Assembly (NCBI GenBank): GCA_036852015.1
Contig: JAANDG010000534.1
Location: forward strand, 38,267 to 102,266
Length of the DNA stretch: 64,000 nt
From: Pelodera strongyloides
Taxonomy: Eukaryota > Nematoda > Chromadorea > Rhabditida > Rhabditidae
Reading direction: 5' to 3'
This document shows positions 1 through 11,300 of the stretch, piece by piece. Under the pieces are notes generated by a model, which saw nothing but the letters and a program-made list of their open reading frames with translations, was not told the origin of the DNA and did no database searches. The translations under genes were made by a program, and so were the position numbers. Position 1 is the first letter of the stretch; every line of letters begins with the position of its first letter.

Positions 1-420
1 CGTTTTAGTTGTGGACGTTATAACAGTGTGCACGCTCGAAAAAAATCAGGTCACCTTTGTTTTTAACACAGCATTTGTCGTTTGTTCCGTTGTTTGAGCT
101 CGTTGGGATCGTAGGGAAGGATAACGACGTCTTGTGCTGCAAAGGCGCGTTATTACTAGTGATGTGCAGTGCTTTCTGTTTGAAGGGCTGCTCTTTGTGT
201 ATACAAAACTGAAGTCACTTGTAAACTGTACGGATTTTTTTTGGTTTACACATACGTCCACATGCCCACACACATGACACACCTACATCCACACATACAC
301 ACACAAACACTAGTAGACAAATGAGCCGCCCACATTAGCGGCCGAAACATAAGTATTTGTGCATGGTCAATTATGGTCTTAATTTGCATTCGCAATATCT
401 GCCACAAAGGCCGAATAACT

Positions 421-925
421 TTATCCAGAATCAAAGATAGATAATTCACGGAGAGAAAAGTCAGCCAATCTTTCCATGTTTGACAACGGATCATCATTTA
501 TGAGGTCATAGGTCGTATTCACCACAACGATTCCCTTGGGGAAATATTTTCCAGAGACAGAAATAGAATTCTAATATGAGACACGCAGAGAAACAAGAAG
601 GGGAGATTCCCTTGGGGAATTGAGTGGTAAATACGACCTCTGGCATATCTAAGAAACAAGCCAGGAGGCAGAATAAAAGTTGTTGACTTACCTCTGTTTT
701 AGAAATATTAAATTGTTTCGCAGCTTCGTCGTAAGCACTTGATCCACCATACTGTCTGCGGTTCGCAAAGGCGTTACTCAATTTTCTCCGAGTGATTCCT
801 TTCTTCTTCAGCTGCTTGGCGTATGTGTACGGTGGTGCGTCATCGATAGCAAAAAGCATATTGCAGGTTTCTAGGATGGTCTTCCACCGTGCAACCATTT
901 TTTGGTGACGCCTTGGTTTTGACAT
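421..925 (-). CDS. small two-exon gene of unknown function
   Basis: The first coding exon is 925-692: the ATG follows a CAG acceptor by five bases, gives 78 codons and ends phase 0 at a GTAAGT donor. The best second exon is 534-421, which opens after CCAAG, stays in frame for 37 codons and stops at TAA. The predicted 115-residue protein is basic at the N-terminus (MSKPRRHQKMVARWK) and acidic near the C-terminus (DDPLSNMERLADF). I do not recognise the family and see no signal peptide or membrane segment. The acceptor of exon 2 lies inside the terminal repeat of a MITE-like inverted repeat (510-639). Exon 1 is more secure than exon 2. An upstream exon cannot be excluded. Confidence 0.45.
510..639. 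mobile_element. 130-bp MITE-like inverted repeat in an intron
   Basis: The left end AGGTCGTATTCACCAC is matched in reverse by GTGGTAAATACGACCT at 624-639. Just inside each end lies the self-complementary block ATTCCCTTGGGGAA. It occupies most of the intron of the small minus-strand gene and appears to supply its 3' splice site. No target duplication is clear. Confidence 0.55.
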
Positions 926-1168
926 CCTATCTGGCAAACGGAATGATCATTACCAAAAAATGAACACTACAACAAACAAATAGAACAGGAATCTGGTGCG
1001 ACCTTTCTTGTGTGCAAATTGAAATATAGCGCATAGAATATAAATTTTTTAACACGATCGCCCAAATGAGACTTTTTATTGTTAGAGAGAGATGCGAGTG
1101 ATATAAACTTGGTACGAAACCAGAACAAGAAAAATGAAGTTGAATCGAGTATAGAGTTAAGAAAACTA

Positions 1169-1510
1169 GGGGGCGTCGTGGCTCACTGGCAAAGTTCTCG
1201 TCTCTCACCCATACGACCCGGGTTCGAATCCCGCCCAGTGCTACCATCTTGCAAACATGCCACGGCGTCGGGAATAAAGTTAAGGCGCTCCCCTTGCCTA
1301 GCCTTAGGACGGACCTTTCGCTCTGTATTATCTTCTGTGCCGTCTTCTACCGTCTACTTCACTCTATGGGACACATCGGCTAAGAGACACCGCCTTGGAT
1401 TGGAGCTAAAAATGAAGATCCCCGACTTCGAGAGCAAACGGGACCCTGGATTCTACATGCTTAAGTCTATGTGTGATGATTGTATGTCTGAATAAAGTGG
1501 TATTCACATT
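1169..1510 (+). mobile_element. tRNA-derived SINE, full-length copy
   Basis: The head reads like a tRNA promoter: an A-box-like GTGGCTCACTGG near 1178 and a perfect B box GGTTCGAATCC at 1221-1231. A body of about 270 bp unrelated to tRNA follows and ends GAATAAAGTGGTATTCACAT. The body recurs in reverse orientation at 31475-31706, where the head is missing, as expected for a 5'-truncated retrocopy. Pol III promoter, unrelated body and a truncated sister together make this a SINE rather than a tRNA gene. The partner LINE is unknown. Confidence 0.75.
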
Positions 1511-1539
1511 AAAAGGCCAATTTCTATGCTGGAGCACGG

Positions 1540-1695
1540 ACCGAGTCCCATTCCGAGTGCGCGCGGTCCGTTTGCAAACGTACCGGGTGCACGGGCCGAG
1601 TACCCGGAACGTAATGCGGTTACGTACCGGTTTGAAAACGGACCGAGAGTACCGTTCCCGGTGTAGGTCCCGGTGCCGCGTTCCGAATTCGTAAT
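1540..1695. repeat. GC-rich segment of short CCGAGTAC/GTACCGG-like motifs
   Basis: This stretch just after the SINE is much richer in GC than its surroundings. It is built from repeated, partly self-complementary motifs such as GTACCGGG, CCGAGTACCCGG and GGACCGAGAG. It could be a decayed inverted-repeat element. No coding potential is evident. Confidence 0.3.
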
Positions 1696-1744
1696 CGATT
1701 TTTTAACGAAAGGCGAAAAAGAATCCCATAACGCACGATTGGCC

Positions 1745-1815
1745 CGTGAGTGTGGATAGCGCAGTGACTAATGAGTTGCTTTCTGGGAAATAGGTCAATG
1801 GTTCGAATCCGGAAA
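1745..1815 (+). repeat. tRNA-like segment (B box present)
   Basis: TGTGGATAGCGCAGTG resembles a tRNA D-arm and GGTTCGAATCCGG near 1800 is a good B box. The stems do not close into a convincing cloverleaf, so this looks like a tRNA-derived SINE head or tRNA relic. From 1816 to 2220 I see only AT-rich DNA. Confidence 0.4.
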
Positions 1816-2222
1816 AACGCGTAATTTACAGACCAGTGTTAGCTACAGTAGGATACACATAAAGACAGTAGTGGTTATATATTCATACAATAAGTCTAAT
1901 GCAGAAAACTAATAATAAATCGATAATAAATCAAAATAAGAAAGCAATGGCACAGGCATGAAACATAATCAAAAGGGTTAATGCATCTTGCAAATAAAAG
2001 TTGACTCTTAAAAGGAACACAACACAGGCTCAGGCATCAATAGAGCATGCTAAGAATTAATCTAGATACAGTAAGAAAGAATACAAGAATGAAAAAGTAT
2101 GTTAAACTTCTTTATGATAAAATAAAACCACCGAAATAGTGAATGATAGATCCAAGTCCAAACTAATTAAAGACAAAGGCCTAAAACTTAACCTAAAATC
2201 TGAAACACAAAATCATTCCTTA

Positions 2223-2488
2223 GGGCGCGTTCGGGATTGATTTTCCGAAAGGAAACTCGGCCAAATCCTCGTTCGGGATGGACTTTTTGGAAACGTTCCA
2301 ATGCTTGGAGAAAACAAAAAAAAAACAGTATTATGAATTAGCTTGCGAAAAACGTTCCCGCGCATATTTTTCAAATTTTCCATGCCAATTCATACTGTAT
2401 TTTTTTCTCTCCAAGCATTAGAACGTTTCCAAAATGTCCATTCCGAACGATGAATTTGCATGGTTTCCTTTCGGAAAATCAATCCCCT
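2223..2488. mobile_element. foldback DNA element with ~110-bp inverted repeats
   Basis: The right end, read in reverse, is TAGGGGATTGATTTTCCG. The left end has the same sequence with a 7-base insertion after TAGGG. Similarity continues inward through TGGAAACGTTC and TGCTTGGAGA on both arms, leaving only a short unpaired centre. There is no ORF. A TA duplication is possible, since the element is bounded by TTA and CTAA. The stretch 2489-3200 holds no gene I can support. Confidence 0.7.
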
Positions 2489-3207
2489 AAAAATTATAAA
2501 GAACTATTAGTAGAGAAAGTGACCTCTGTCACGGAGTCATGAAACTGACCAAGATTATAAACACTATGGTCTTATATACTAGCACTTGTTTATTGACCTT
2601 TTGGTCTCTGGAAATGTCATCATTAATGCGGATTGCACACGCTCACGCGACAATTGCACGGCTGCAAGCGCACCGACAGACAACAGACGAACAGACTACA
2701 GACTACACACAAGGGCAAAATATTGATTTTTAAAGGGATCAATCGGTCTAGTTTTGCTATTTCTGAATTTTGTCGAGCACGACGACAGTACGCCATTATA
2801 TACATAAAGAATTGTTCACTTTTTGTGCGTTATAAAAAATTTAGTTAGGTTTTAGGTCCAGCGTATCATACGTATTACGTAAAGAGAAATTAGCATATAG
2901 CGGCCGCGCAGTCGCGACAGTCGTATGTGATAGAAGTTCAGATATCACCATTCCATAGCCTGTACCAATCAACACTCCATAGCCTGTACAGATAAGGATA
3001 CGAAGAGAGACGCCGCAGAGGGTAGGGATACTGGGGTACACCTTGGACGGAAGCCAAATCACACTCTAGGCCAATGCCAAATGGTAAAAAACACACACTA
3101 CATTTTCACACTAAACAAAATTTAATGATGCTGTTGTTAGACCACGCATTTAAAGTATTTGCTTTTTATTTTAGATCACTGATCTGTGAATATGTGCCAA
3201 TGTGAAT

Positions 3208-3292
3208 TCCACGGTATTACAGGGTATTCCACGGTATTCCACGGTATTCCAGGGTATTCCGCGGTTGCCCAGGTATTCCATGGTGGTGCCCG
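3208..3292. repeat. 10-bp minisatellite (ACGGTATTCC)
   Basis: About eight imperfect copies of a 10-base unit (ACGGTATTCC, with AGGGTATTCC and GCGGTTGCCC variants) lie side by side. A run of spurious reading frame on the minus strand results. Confidence 0.7.
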
Positions 3293-3343
3293 GTTTCCAG
3301 GGTCCAGGGTATTCCAAAGGTGACTTACCCGATAAGCCTTATA

Positions 3344-4949
3344 CAGTGCGTCGCATAAGTATGTAGGCACCCCCAAATTTAACGATAAATATTTTGGACC
3401 AAAATTTTTTGAACAAATTTTACCACCACTAAATCGACCATGGCGAAAAACCCGAGGACAATGAAAATTATAAAAAAATTCAACATTTTCAGTATTTTTC
3501 GACATTCAAACTGAAAAACAGCTGTTTCAAAAGTTTGTAGGCACTTCAGTAAAAAAACTTTTTATTAAAAAAAAAAACAGAATAATGAATGACAATATTC
3601 ATTTAATAATCGGTGTGACCACCGTTATTCTTGGTGATGGCAAAAATCCGGTTCGGCAGAGAGTTGGTCAGGTTCTTGAGCAACTGAGCGTCCAGGCCGT
3701 TCCACGCTTGGAGTATTGCGGCTTTAAGGGTGGCAACTGTGTCGTAGGTACGATTATTATCGTAAATTTTCCGTACCAACAATCCCCAAAGATTCTCTAT
3801 GGGATTGGCATCTGGAAAGCAAGCAGGCCAGTCCATAACGTTAATCTGGTGCTGTTGAAAGAATGCCTTGGTGGATCTGCTCACGTGTATAGGCGCATTA
3901 TATTGCTGGAGTTGCATTCTGTGCCCTGCTGGACTCTGCAGAAACGGTAGAAAATTCTTCTGGAGCACTGCCTGATAATCCAAGGAGTTCATCCGAGTGG
4001 TAATAAACTCCAATGCCAGAACGCCATCATGATGAAACGCGGCCCAACCCATTACTGTGCCACCCCCAAAGCTCCTTTTCTGAAAGAAGAGCGGCTCCTT
4101 CCTGAGATCTCTCCAGTAGTGATGATTTCCATCGGGATCATCCAAATTAAACTTCTTTTCATCGCTGAAGATCACCTAAAGCATAACGAGAAACAAAAGT
4201 AAAATAAGCGATAAACAAGAATTACCTTAGACCAATTCGTTGTCATGTTGTTCTGACAGAAACCGAGACGAGCGACTTTGTGAGCAGCCGTGATGCGAGG
4301 AGCTGGTTTCATTTTTGAACTCACTAGGTGAGGACAGCGTTTAATGGTCCGCCAAACAGTACTCTTAGATGCAGTAGTTCCCAGATCAGATCGAAGTTCG
4401 TTGACTGACTTCGACGCATTAGAGGCAAGACGTCCTAACAGGCGATCTTCCTGAGCAGTGAATAAACGAGGACGACCAGTCCTCTTCTTACAGCCATAGG
4501 AATTGGGGTCTTTCAGGAATTTGTCGACCACGCCAGGAGACCGATGAATTGAGCCGCAATGGCCCGATTGCTAAGACCATCTTGATGTAGGGCCTCAATC
4601 TGGACGCATTCGTTGTTTGAGAGATGCTTACCACTTGGCATTTTAGCAATAATGGCTCACATTATCACTAATACACATGACAATTGCAATTTATCCATTT
4701 CAGAGCAATTATAATAAAATAAATTAATAATACAATTAACTAAAGTGGGTGCCTACAAACTTTTGAAACAGCTGTTTTTCGGTTTGAATGTCGTAAAATA
4801 CTGAAAATGTTGAATTTTTTTATAATTTTCATTGTCTTCGGGTTTTTCGCCATGGTCAATTTAGTGGTGTAAAAATTTGTTCAAAAAATTTTCGTCCAAA
4901 ATATTTATCGTTAAATTTGGGGGTGCCTACATACTTATGCGACGCACTG
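3344..4949 (-). mobile_element. Tc1/mariner-superfamily element with ~200-bp terminal inverted repeats
   Basis: The element begins CAGTGCGTCGCATAAGTATG at 3344 and ends with the reverse complement at 4949. TA flanks each side (3342-3343 and 4950-4951), the target duplication of this superfamily. Terminal repeats are long, about 200 bp (3344-3549 and 4746-4949), and differ at only a few positions, so the copy is fairly young. It carries one transposase gene on the minus strand with a frameshift and an altered catalytic position. It lies in the intergenic or intronic DNA 5' of the visible ric-19 exons. Confidence 0.93.
3603..4641 (-). pseudogene. Tc1-like transposase, inactivated
   Basis: The start is the ATG at 4641 (MPSGKHLSNNE). 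An N-terminal helix-turn-helix region is followed by a DDE domain. A 50-bp GT-AG intron (4176-4225) splits the first catalytic block, WSK|VIFSDEKKFN. The last catalytic block is FPDANPIENLW, giving a D...E pair in the usual Tc1 arrangement. Two defects are visible. One base is missing near 4550, so HTH residues beyond NRAIAAQ are read only in another frame. The central catalytic motif reads QQYNAPIH where Tc1 relatives have QQDNxPxH, so the second aspartate is tyrosine (TAT). The C-terminal half is otherwise open to the stop at 3603. The copy is probably dead for transposition, although its ends may still be mobilised in trans. Confidence 0.88.
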
Positions 4950-5195
4950 TAGATACATGGAGTTTGTTTCAGTGGTATGCTTTGTATTGGTCAACCCCGT
5001 TACCCCGTCCCACCGCACGGTATGGCACTATACATCTATGACCAAGTTGAATGAAATGCACTTGCGGGTCTGCCGCGATACTAGGGCAGTACACCTTTCC
5101 TGGCATATAGTGGAACATAGTTTGTATATGGGAATCCAGTTATAGAATATGATTTTTGAAAACCACGTCCCATACCACTTTGTCTCTTCCTTCAG

Positions 5196-6177
5196 CTGGA
5201 TCCCGATGGTGACCGCCCAATGGAGAAATTCCGCGAGGCGCAATCTGCCGTCAGAATGTATAAAGAAAGATTGGACAGACTCAAGTTGGACACTCTACAG
5301 AAGGTGGGCTTTATTTGGTGGTGTAGTGGATAGAGTCACTGCTCAGCCAATGGGTTGATGGTTCGATCCCCGCCAGCAGCGTAGAGTCAAAAAGTGTGTT
5401 ATTGTGATGTTTGTTCTTTATTGCTCATAAATTACTTGATAATTTTCAGGTGGACCTTCTGTCTGCCAGTCGCTCAAATCTTTTATCACATTTGTTGGGA
5501 AAGTAAGTGTTTTTTCTTTCAGCTCAACTACAATACAAAACAAAACGAATTGAAATAAATAAATAATTTTAACTAATGCAAAATACAATATTGGAAAATT
5601 TATATGGAAATCCATTTTTTACATATCATAAACTGTCTTCAATTTCAGATATTTGGAGACGTTGGTGTTGTTCTACAGTAAGACAGCCAAGGCGTACACT
5701 GCACTATCCGCCAACTTATCTGTCTATAATCACTATGATTTTGAGATACTAACCGTGAGTTGTTGTTCTGCTATGGAAATGGTCACAGTAAGAGTTCCCG
5801 CATGCGCGCGCAGATACGTCGCGATGTGGGTTGCGCTTTATTGCTATGGCTTGTGAAACGGTGTGCAATCTGGCTGTGTGCAAAGACCCACTTGTGCGCG
5901 TTAGCCACGCTGCTCGCATCCTAATTTTCTAATTGGGGACCTTCAAATTTCACCAAGTGTAATATTCGAACAAATATATTCGAACAAAAAGTTTTCGAGC
6001 CTATACTCCTTTTTCAATCGCCAATCGATAACATTTCAGGATCTCATTGAACCATCACGTAAATTGGCCCAAAAGATTCGACAAGAGAGCATAGAGCAGG
6101 AGGAGATCAGACGGAAGAGTGAGGCAGACACCGAGGAAAAAGTTGACGAAAAGTAGGTTGTGGTGCTTGTTTCAAGA

Positions 6178-6213
<36 letters not shown>

Positions 6214-6342
6214 CACACCACACACACACACACACAACACACACCACACACACAAAAACACACAACAACACACAAACAAACAACACACACCACACCACAC
6301 CCACACAAAAACCCCACAACCACAAACACACACACACAACAA

Positions 6343-6403
<61 letters not shown>

Positions 6404-8065
6404 CAATGTACGGTAGTGTTAGTCCACGGTAGAAGTGTTCCTGTCTATGGTATACGTTCGATTCCCATCAGCGGGTGACGTTATTTATAAAGAGAATGTG
6501 AACTGATTATGGTGTGCGGCGAAAAAAACTACGAAGTGCGCCAAGCCAAGAGTACAGTCGTCGCGCCAGGCTGTCGCCGCACACTATCCGGGGTTCATCG
6601 TGCAGAGTTCTGGTCTGGCGCAGGAAAGGAGAAATGTTTAAAGCGGTACGGCACGTGGTTTTAGGAAATATTAATTTTTAGTCTCGTTTCCCTGGAGGAT
6701 GAAGTGGATGAATCTCTTCATAAATATTTATTCGGAAGGGAATCCCCAATAGATGAAGAGAGAGTGGCGGAGGAAGAGAGGACAGACAGTCCTCTCATAG
6801 AAGAGGAATCGAGGAGAGACGCAGACGAACAAAGGGGATCAGAGACACCATTTGTAAGTAGACATGTATTCATTATATTGTAATTTTCTGGGTATCGTTC
6901 TCTTGTATACGCAATGGAAGAGGACATTTAGTCCTTTTTATCATTTTCATCACCGCAGTGTAATTAATACCTCCAGCAAAAATACCCGATTTTACATATA
7001 TTTCCGAAAAATAGTTTCACTTCAGAAAATAACGGTCGGTCCGCTGCCGGTGCGATTTGATGCAACACAACTGGCTCCACGCCTACCACCGCCTCCGACG
7101 TCGCAAGGTAAAAATATAAGAAATAAATGAATATTTTACGCTACTCAGCGTGTTCTTTTAACATATCTTTATATTCACGATTTCAAAGCATACGACTTGT
7201 TTCGCATAGAATAAAACGAGGGTTTCCTAGCTTCAACCTTCAACGCAAGTTCGCTACTTCGATCGTTCTCCGCAAATATAGGTTGCACGTTACATGTTCG
7301 CGTACAAGTCGTACAAGTCAATTGACTTGTTCTCTCTTCAATTGAGTGATATGATGACCCCACAACTAATAATATTTCCCAACATTACTTCTCACGAGCT
7401 GAGTACCACACTCACAAACAAAACTGAAAAATTAGTGAGATGAGGACCCATGAAAAAAGGCACAAGTAAGTCGAAATAAGTGGATTTATAATGTTTCAAA
7501 CGACTATTCCAGGAGTTCCAGTGGCAGGACCATCCAAATCGCATATATTCGATCTTTTGAGTCTTTCCTCCGCAAAACAACAGAACCATTTCCCCAATCC
7601 CTTTGATGGAGGAACAACACAAGTCAATAATGTATGTTTTGAAAGCGAAATGCCGGCTGGTTTTTTAAACGCATCGTGGACAATTGAATTCTTACGTAAT
7701 TATGCTAATTTGCTCGATTTTTTATTCTATTTTATGTTCATTTGCATACGCTGCATAAGAATGCTGGTGTACTCAATGTGTTTCAAAAACCAGTCGGTAT
7801 TTCGCTTTAAAGGGGTAGGACCACAAATCGAATTTTATTTTCTTCCTAATATACCCATGCTCTGGCATGAGTTTGCTAATGTTTACAATGTTTGGGTATG
7901 TCTTTTGAACACTCAATTTCTGGAAATATTTGTAAATTCAGGAGATATGAGCTCTGACTTTGGTAAAGTGAATCCCAAAAATCACTCAATTTTCCGTCGT
8001 TTTTTCAGGATTGGGCTCTGCTTCTATCACAATGCGACGCTCAGAATTCAATGGACCTGATATAA
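5196..8065 (+). CDS. ric-19: RIC-19 / ICA69 (islet cell autoantigen 1) homolog, 3' part
   Basis: Eight exons read in one frame: 5196-5303, 5450-5502, 5649-5754, 6040-6152, 6682-6853, 7026-7107, 7513-7631 and 8009-8065 (TAA). The first two give LDPDGDRPMEKFREAQ and VDLLSASRSNLLSHLLGKY, which align with the last helices of the ICA69 arfaptin-homology (BAR-like) domain. The NLVSLEDE exon matches the start of the ICA69-specific C-terminal region, and the protein ends DWALLLSQCDAQNSMDLI. ICA69/RIC-19 is a Rab2 effector on Golgi and immature dense-core vesicle membranes. The N-terminal half of the BAR-like domain is not visible; its exons must lie beyond the left edge of the window or were missed among the transposons upstream. 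A poly(A) signal AATAAA is at 8097. The fourth intron carries a (CA)n microsatellite. Confidence 0.9.
5317..5380 (+). repeat. tRNA-like segment in ric-19 intron
   Basis: GGTGGTGTAGTGGATAGAG resembles the 5' half of a tRNA with an A box, and GGTTCGATCCCC near 5361 is a B box. It sits in the 146-bp intron between the first two visible ric-19 exons. Arms do not pair well enough for a functional tRNA, so it is probably another tRNA-derived SINE head. Confidence 0.45.
6178..6400. repeat. (CA)n microsatellite, interrupted
   Basis: About 220 bp of CA repeats with CAA and CCA interruptions lie in ric-19 intron 4. They generate long artificial reading frames of Cys-Val or His-Thr repeats on both strands. 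A weak tRNA-like stretch with a B-box-like GTTCGATTCCCA follows at 6405-6475. Confidence 0.95.
7641..7811. mobile_element. MITE of the GCGAAATACCGGCCGG family, copy 1
   Basis: This ~170-bp element has inverted ends of about 35 bp (GCGAAATGCCGGCTGGTTTT and its reverse CCAGTCGGTATTTCGCTTTA). The interior is AT-rich and contains TTATGCTAATTTGCTCGATT. It lies in the last ric-19 intron. Related copies are at 8797, 20566, 21716, 28555, 50619, 54981 and 59715. Confidence 0.85.
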
Positions 8066-8182
8066 ATGAACTATCTTTATTCTTCAGAATAATGTAAATA
8101 AAAGATTTTTAAAATTGTGTTTGGCACATACAACAAGCTCAAAACTTTATTTTAATTATTGGCCGAGGGAGAGATCATTATT

Positions 8183-8333
8183 AGCCCGTATTCTCGGTCG
8201 GGTCGACGGAAACGTTCCGTTTGGGAAATCCTTTGTATGCAAATTTCTCGACAATCTAGACTAGCTGGAGGAAAAATTTGCATACGAATGAGCTCCCAAA
8301 CGGAACATTCCCGTCGACCCGAGAATACGGGCT
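8183..8333. mobile_element. 151-bp foldback MITE
   Basis: AGCCCGTATTCTCGG begins the left arm and the same sequence in reverse ends the right arm. About 60 bp of each arm can pair, including the GTCGACGG and CCGTTTGGGA blocks and TATGCAAATTT. It lies between the ends of ric-19 and the F-box gene. Confidence 0.8.
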
Positions 8334-8357
8334 ATTGTTTATTCCAATCACCACTCT

Positions 8358-11300
8358 TCATGTTTTGTACTGATTGAGAGGAGATATTTCATCGATTGCA
8401 CTTCCAAACGAAGGCATTCGCCATCCAAACGCTGAAGTGTTCTGTTTTAAAACCATATACAATTTGAATATTACAGTACTCTTGTGAAAGACATGCATGC
8501 CGCAAACTGTCGGATGCTGGATGCTGGGCGGTACAGCTATTTATCATTCTATAACCCGGTGTACAGTAATTAAACAGAAAAATCTCACACCTCGATAATA
8601 AATGCGTTGCTGTGGTCAACGTCAAACGGAATCCCTCGAAAAACCTAAACACCAACGTGATTACCTATTCCATAGTATTATTCTTAGCCTGTAGTCAATA
8701 GTAATCAAAAAGAAATCGGTATTCAGTACGTAATCATTGCTTTGACCAATTAACGTGAATAGTATTCAGCGGAATAGCATTACAAATACTTATTAACTAT
8801 AACGATATATAACGGTTGATTTTTGAAACGTATGTTATACAACTTCGATTCCAAATGTTGTATAAAGATAAAGTGATAAAGTGAACCGGGTTGTATACCA
8901 GGGAATAATATTAGAAAAAACTCGCCGAGACACTAAACGAGAATGGCGTGTCCAACATACGTTTCAAAACCAGCTGTTATATCGCTTTAACATACCTCTT
9001 CCTTATTAAAGTGATGCGTATCCGCCGCGATTATGAATCCCGTGGTTCCGTTGCCGATACGCGCTCGGCTTTCCCAAAACTCCTCAAAGAAAACTCATTG
9101 CGATTATCCAAATGAACCAGGATGAAATCTAATGCACACGTTAGAATTGTACTACCAATAGTTTTGAGCCTCAAAACCATGTGTTAGCAATAAGCGAGGC
9201 TTATTTGATGCCTACATTATGATTTACCATAATTGGGCTTCTCTCTTTTTGCCGTTAGTCGGGAGTCTAAGAGTCTATGTATTAGGCACAACGGAGAGTT
9301 CATCGGGTAAAAGCTCCCAGAGAATAGTATCACACTTTTGAAATCTGATTAATTCTAATAACCAACCTCCACAATTGTTCTCAAGTAATTGTTTGTTATC
9401 TGACAGTAGGCATCTATTCGCAATTGGCAGGCTTTCAAAGCCAGGAGGTCAGAGTCAGTCAACGAGAGTGTCAGACCATCAGAATCCAAGACTTGTAGGG
9501 ACACACTACATGAAGCACGGCGCACACCTAAAAGGCGCGTTCTGCATACATATTCACTTTAAGAAATATTGTTTATTGTGAGATAAATGATTCTGATTCT
9601 AGTTGTAAATATCTTATAAGGAACTTCTTATAAAGAACTGACAACCCAAATATGTAACTTACTGGGTAAGCGCAGATATTCTTCCGTTATACTTTGTTGT
9701 AGAAGGGAAATTGTCACACTTTTGCTCAAACGGATACTATTCAAGAGGTCGATGATCAGTGCGCTATTCACTGGCTTCAGGTCCTCTGAAATAGATTAAA
9801 TGTAGAAAGGGAGAGACAAAACGGGAAATAGTCCCAATAGTTTCATTACCCTTATTTCTAAACGTTCCTCACTAAAGCTCACAAGAAGTACAGTTGTGGT
9901 GTAAACCAGAGTATCGGAACATATCGATTATTGGCCTTAGCTACACAAAATATTGATCAATCAATAAACGTACCTAAACTAACGTGTTGCACCGTCGTCT
10001 TATTTCTCATGAAAGAGGAAGAGAGGATGGGATACAACCAAATAGGGCAGTCTGTCTGCAAACATATTCAGAGTACCACGGATGAAACTCACAATCAGCA
10101 CCATCGCCGCACACAAAAAGAGAATCTGCAGGAGGTGCGCGGAACCGTGTTCAAATCCAGTTGTCGTACCTACGCCGCACCTTTTGTGGCGGTGCGGCAG
10201 TTACGCCACAGGTACGCCACGGGTGCGCCATATAATCTGCAGGCACCTTTGGCAAACCCTCTCTTTGTGCGCGGCGATGGCGCGGAATTTCGCGTTGACA
10301 CAAGAGCGGCGGAACGCAGTGAGGTCAAACTCTCTCGCTGTATGTATAAGTTACAAAAATATACTGACTATTAGTAAATCAGCAATGTTGCTTCTCGAAA
10401 GAAATCGATCTAGTAATACACTGGCAACTTCTGTGAAATGATCCGTATAGACAGGAGTGAACTGAAAAAAAAAAGATAAACATTACCGTAACTTTATTGC
10501 ATAGTCAAATACAGTAACTATAGGGGCCCCGCGGAAAACGTACTTTCATTAGGATTAGGGTACTGTATTTGCTTCAGAAAACAACTATAATTCTTCAGCT
10601 AATAAATAAATGAACGGACGTGGTAAGTTAGAAATGGTTGTTGCTCGTCTTCAGAATCCTCTATATTCTCCTGTATGACTTTGTCCTTCAAGAACAATTC
10701 AGTGCAATAACATGAAGTTCCCCGGTTGACGGGCAGAAAGCGAAATATCGAAAAGGCCACCGATGATTCAATCTAAACGCATTAATTGAATTAAGTATTG
10801 GTACTTTAGCCATTTCTACTATGCTATGAAAGCTCATTTCGTTGTATTAGGCTACATACTCTCTCAATGTTGCGACATCATAGTTGGATACATGTCACAA
10901 TCAGACTATTACTCTACGGAGGGCAGTTTAAATTTTAAATTTGTTTTACGCTTCAAGAGCGTGCACCTTTATTCAAGGGTTTATTCAAGGTTATTCAAGG
11001 TATTCAAGGTATTCAAGGATTCAAGGGGACAGGCATTCAATTGCTTATGAAACATCCTGATCGACCTACCACCTATCGACCTAAGTATCGAATCGACCTA
11101 CGCGACCAACAGACCTACAGTATACCACATGATATACTACCGTATACTACACTATGTAAGTCAACGACCTAAAGGCCAACAGATCTACAGTATACTACAG
11201 AATATACTACCGTATAGTAGTCGACGACCTAAATTTTCATATTCACGGAACGACGGAACCCACCTGATTGTATTTCACATACAGATCGCACACCACTTTC

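Noticed and set aside
246..497. 83-codon minus-strand ORF
   Set aside because: It is out of frame with the last exon of the small gene in the same place and runs into a GT-rich repeat.
1079..1495. Plus-strand ORF of 138 codons
   Set aside because: It crosses the SINE, including its tRNA-like head, and resembles no protein.
3585..3950. Plus-strand ORF of 121 codons
   Set aside because: Antisense shadow of the Tc1-like transposase.
6036..6478. Long Cys-Val and His-Thr repeat reading frames on both strands
   Set aside because: They are translations of the (CA)n microsatellite in a ric-19 intron.
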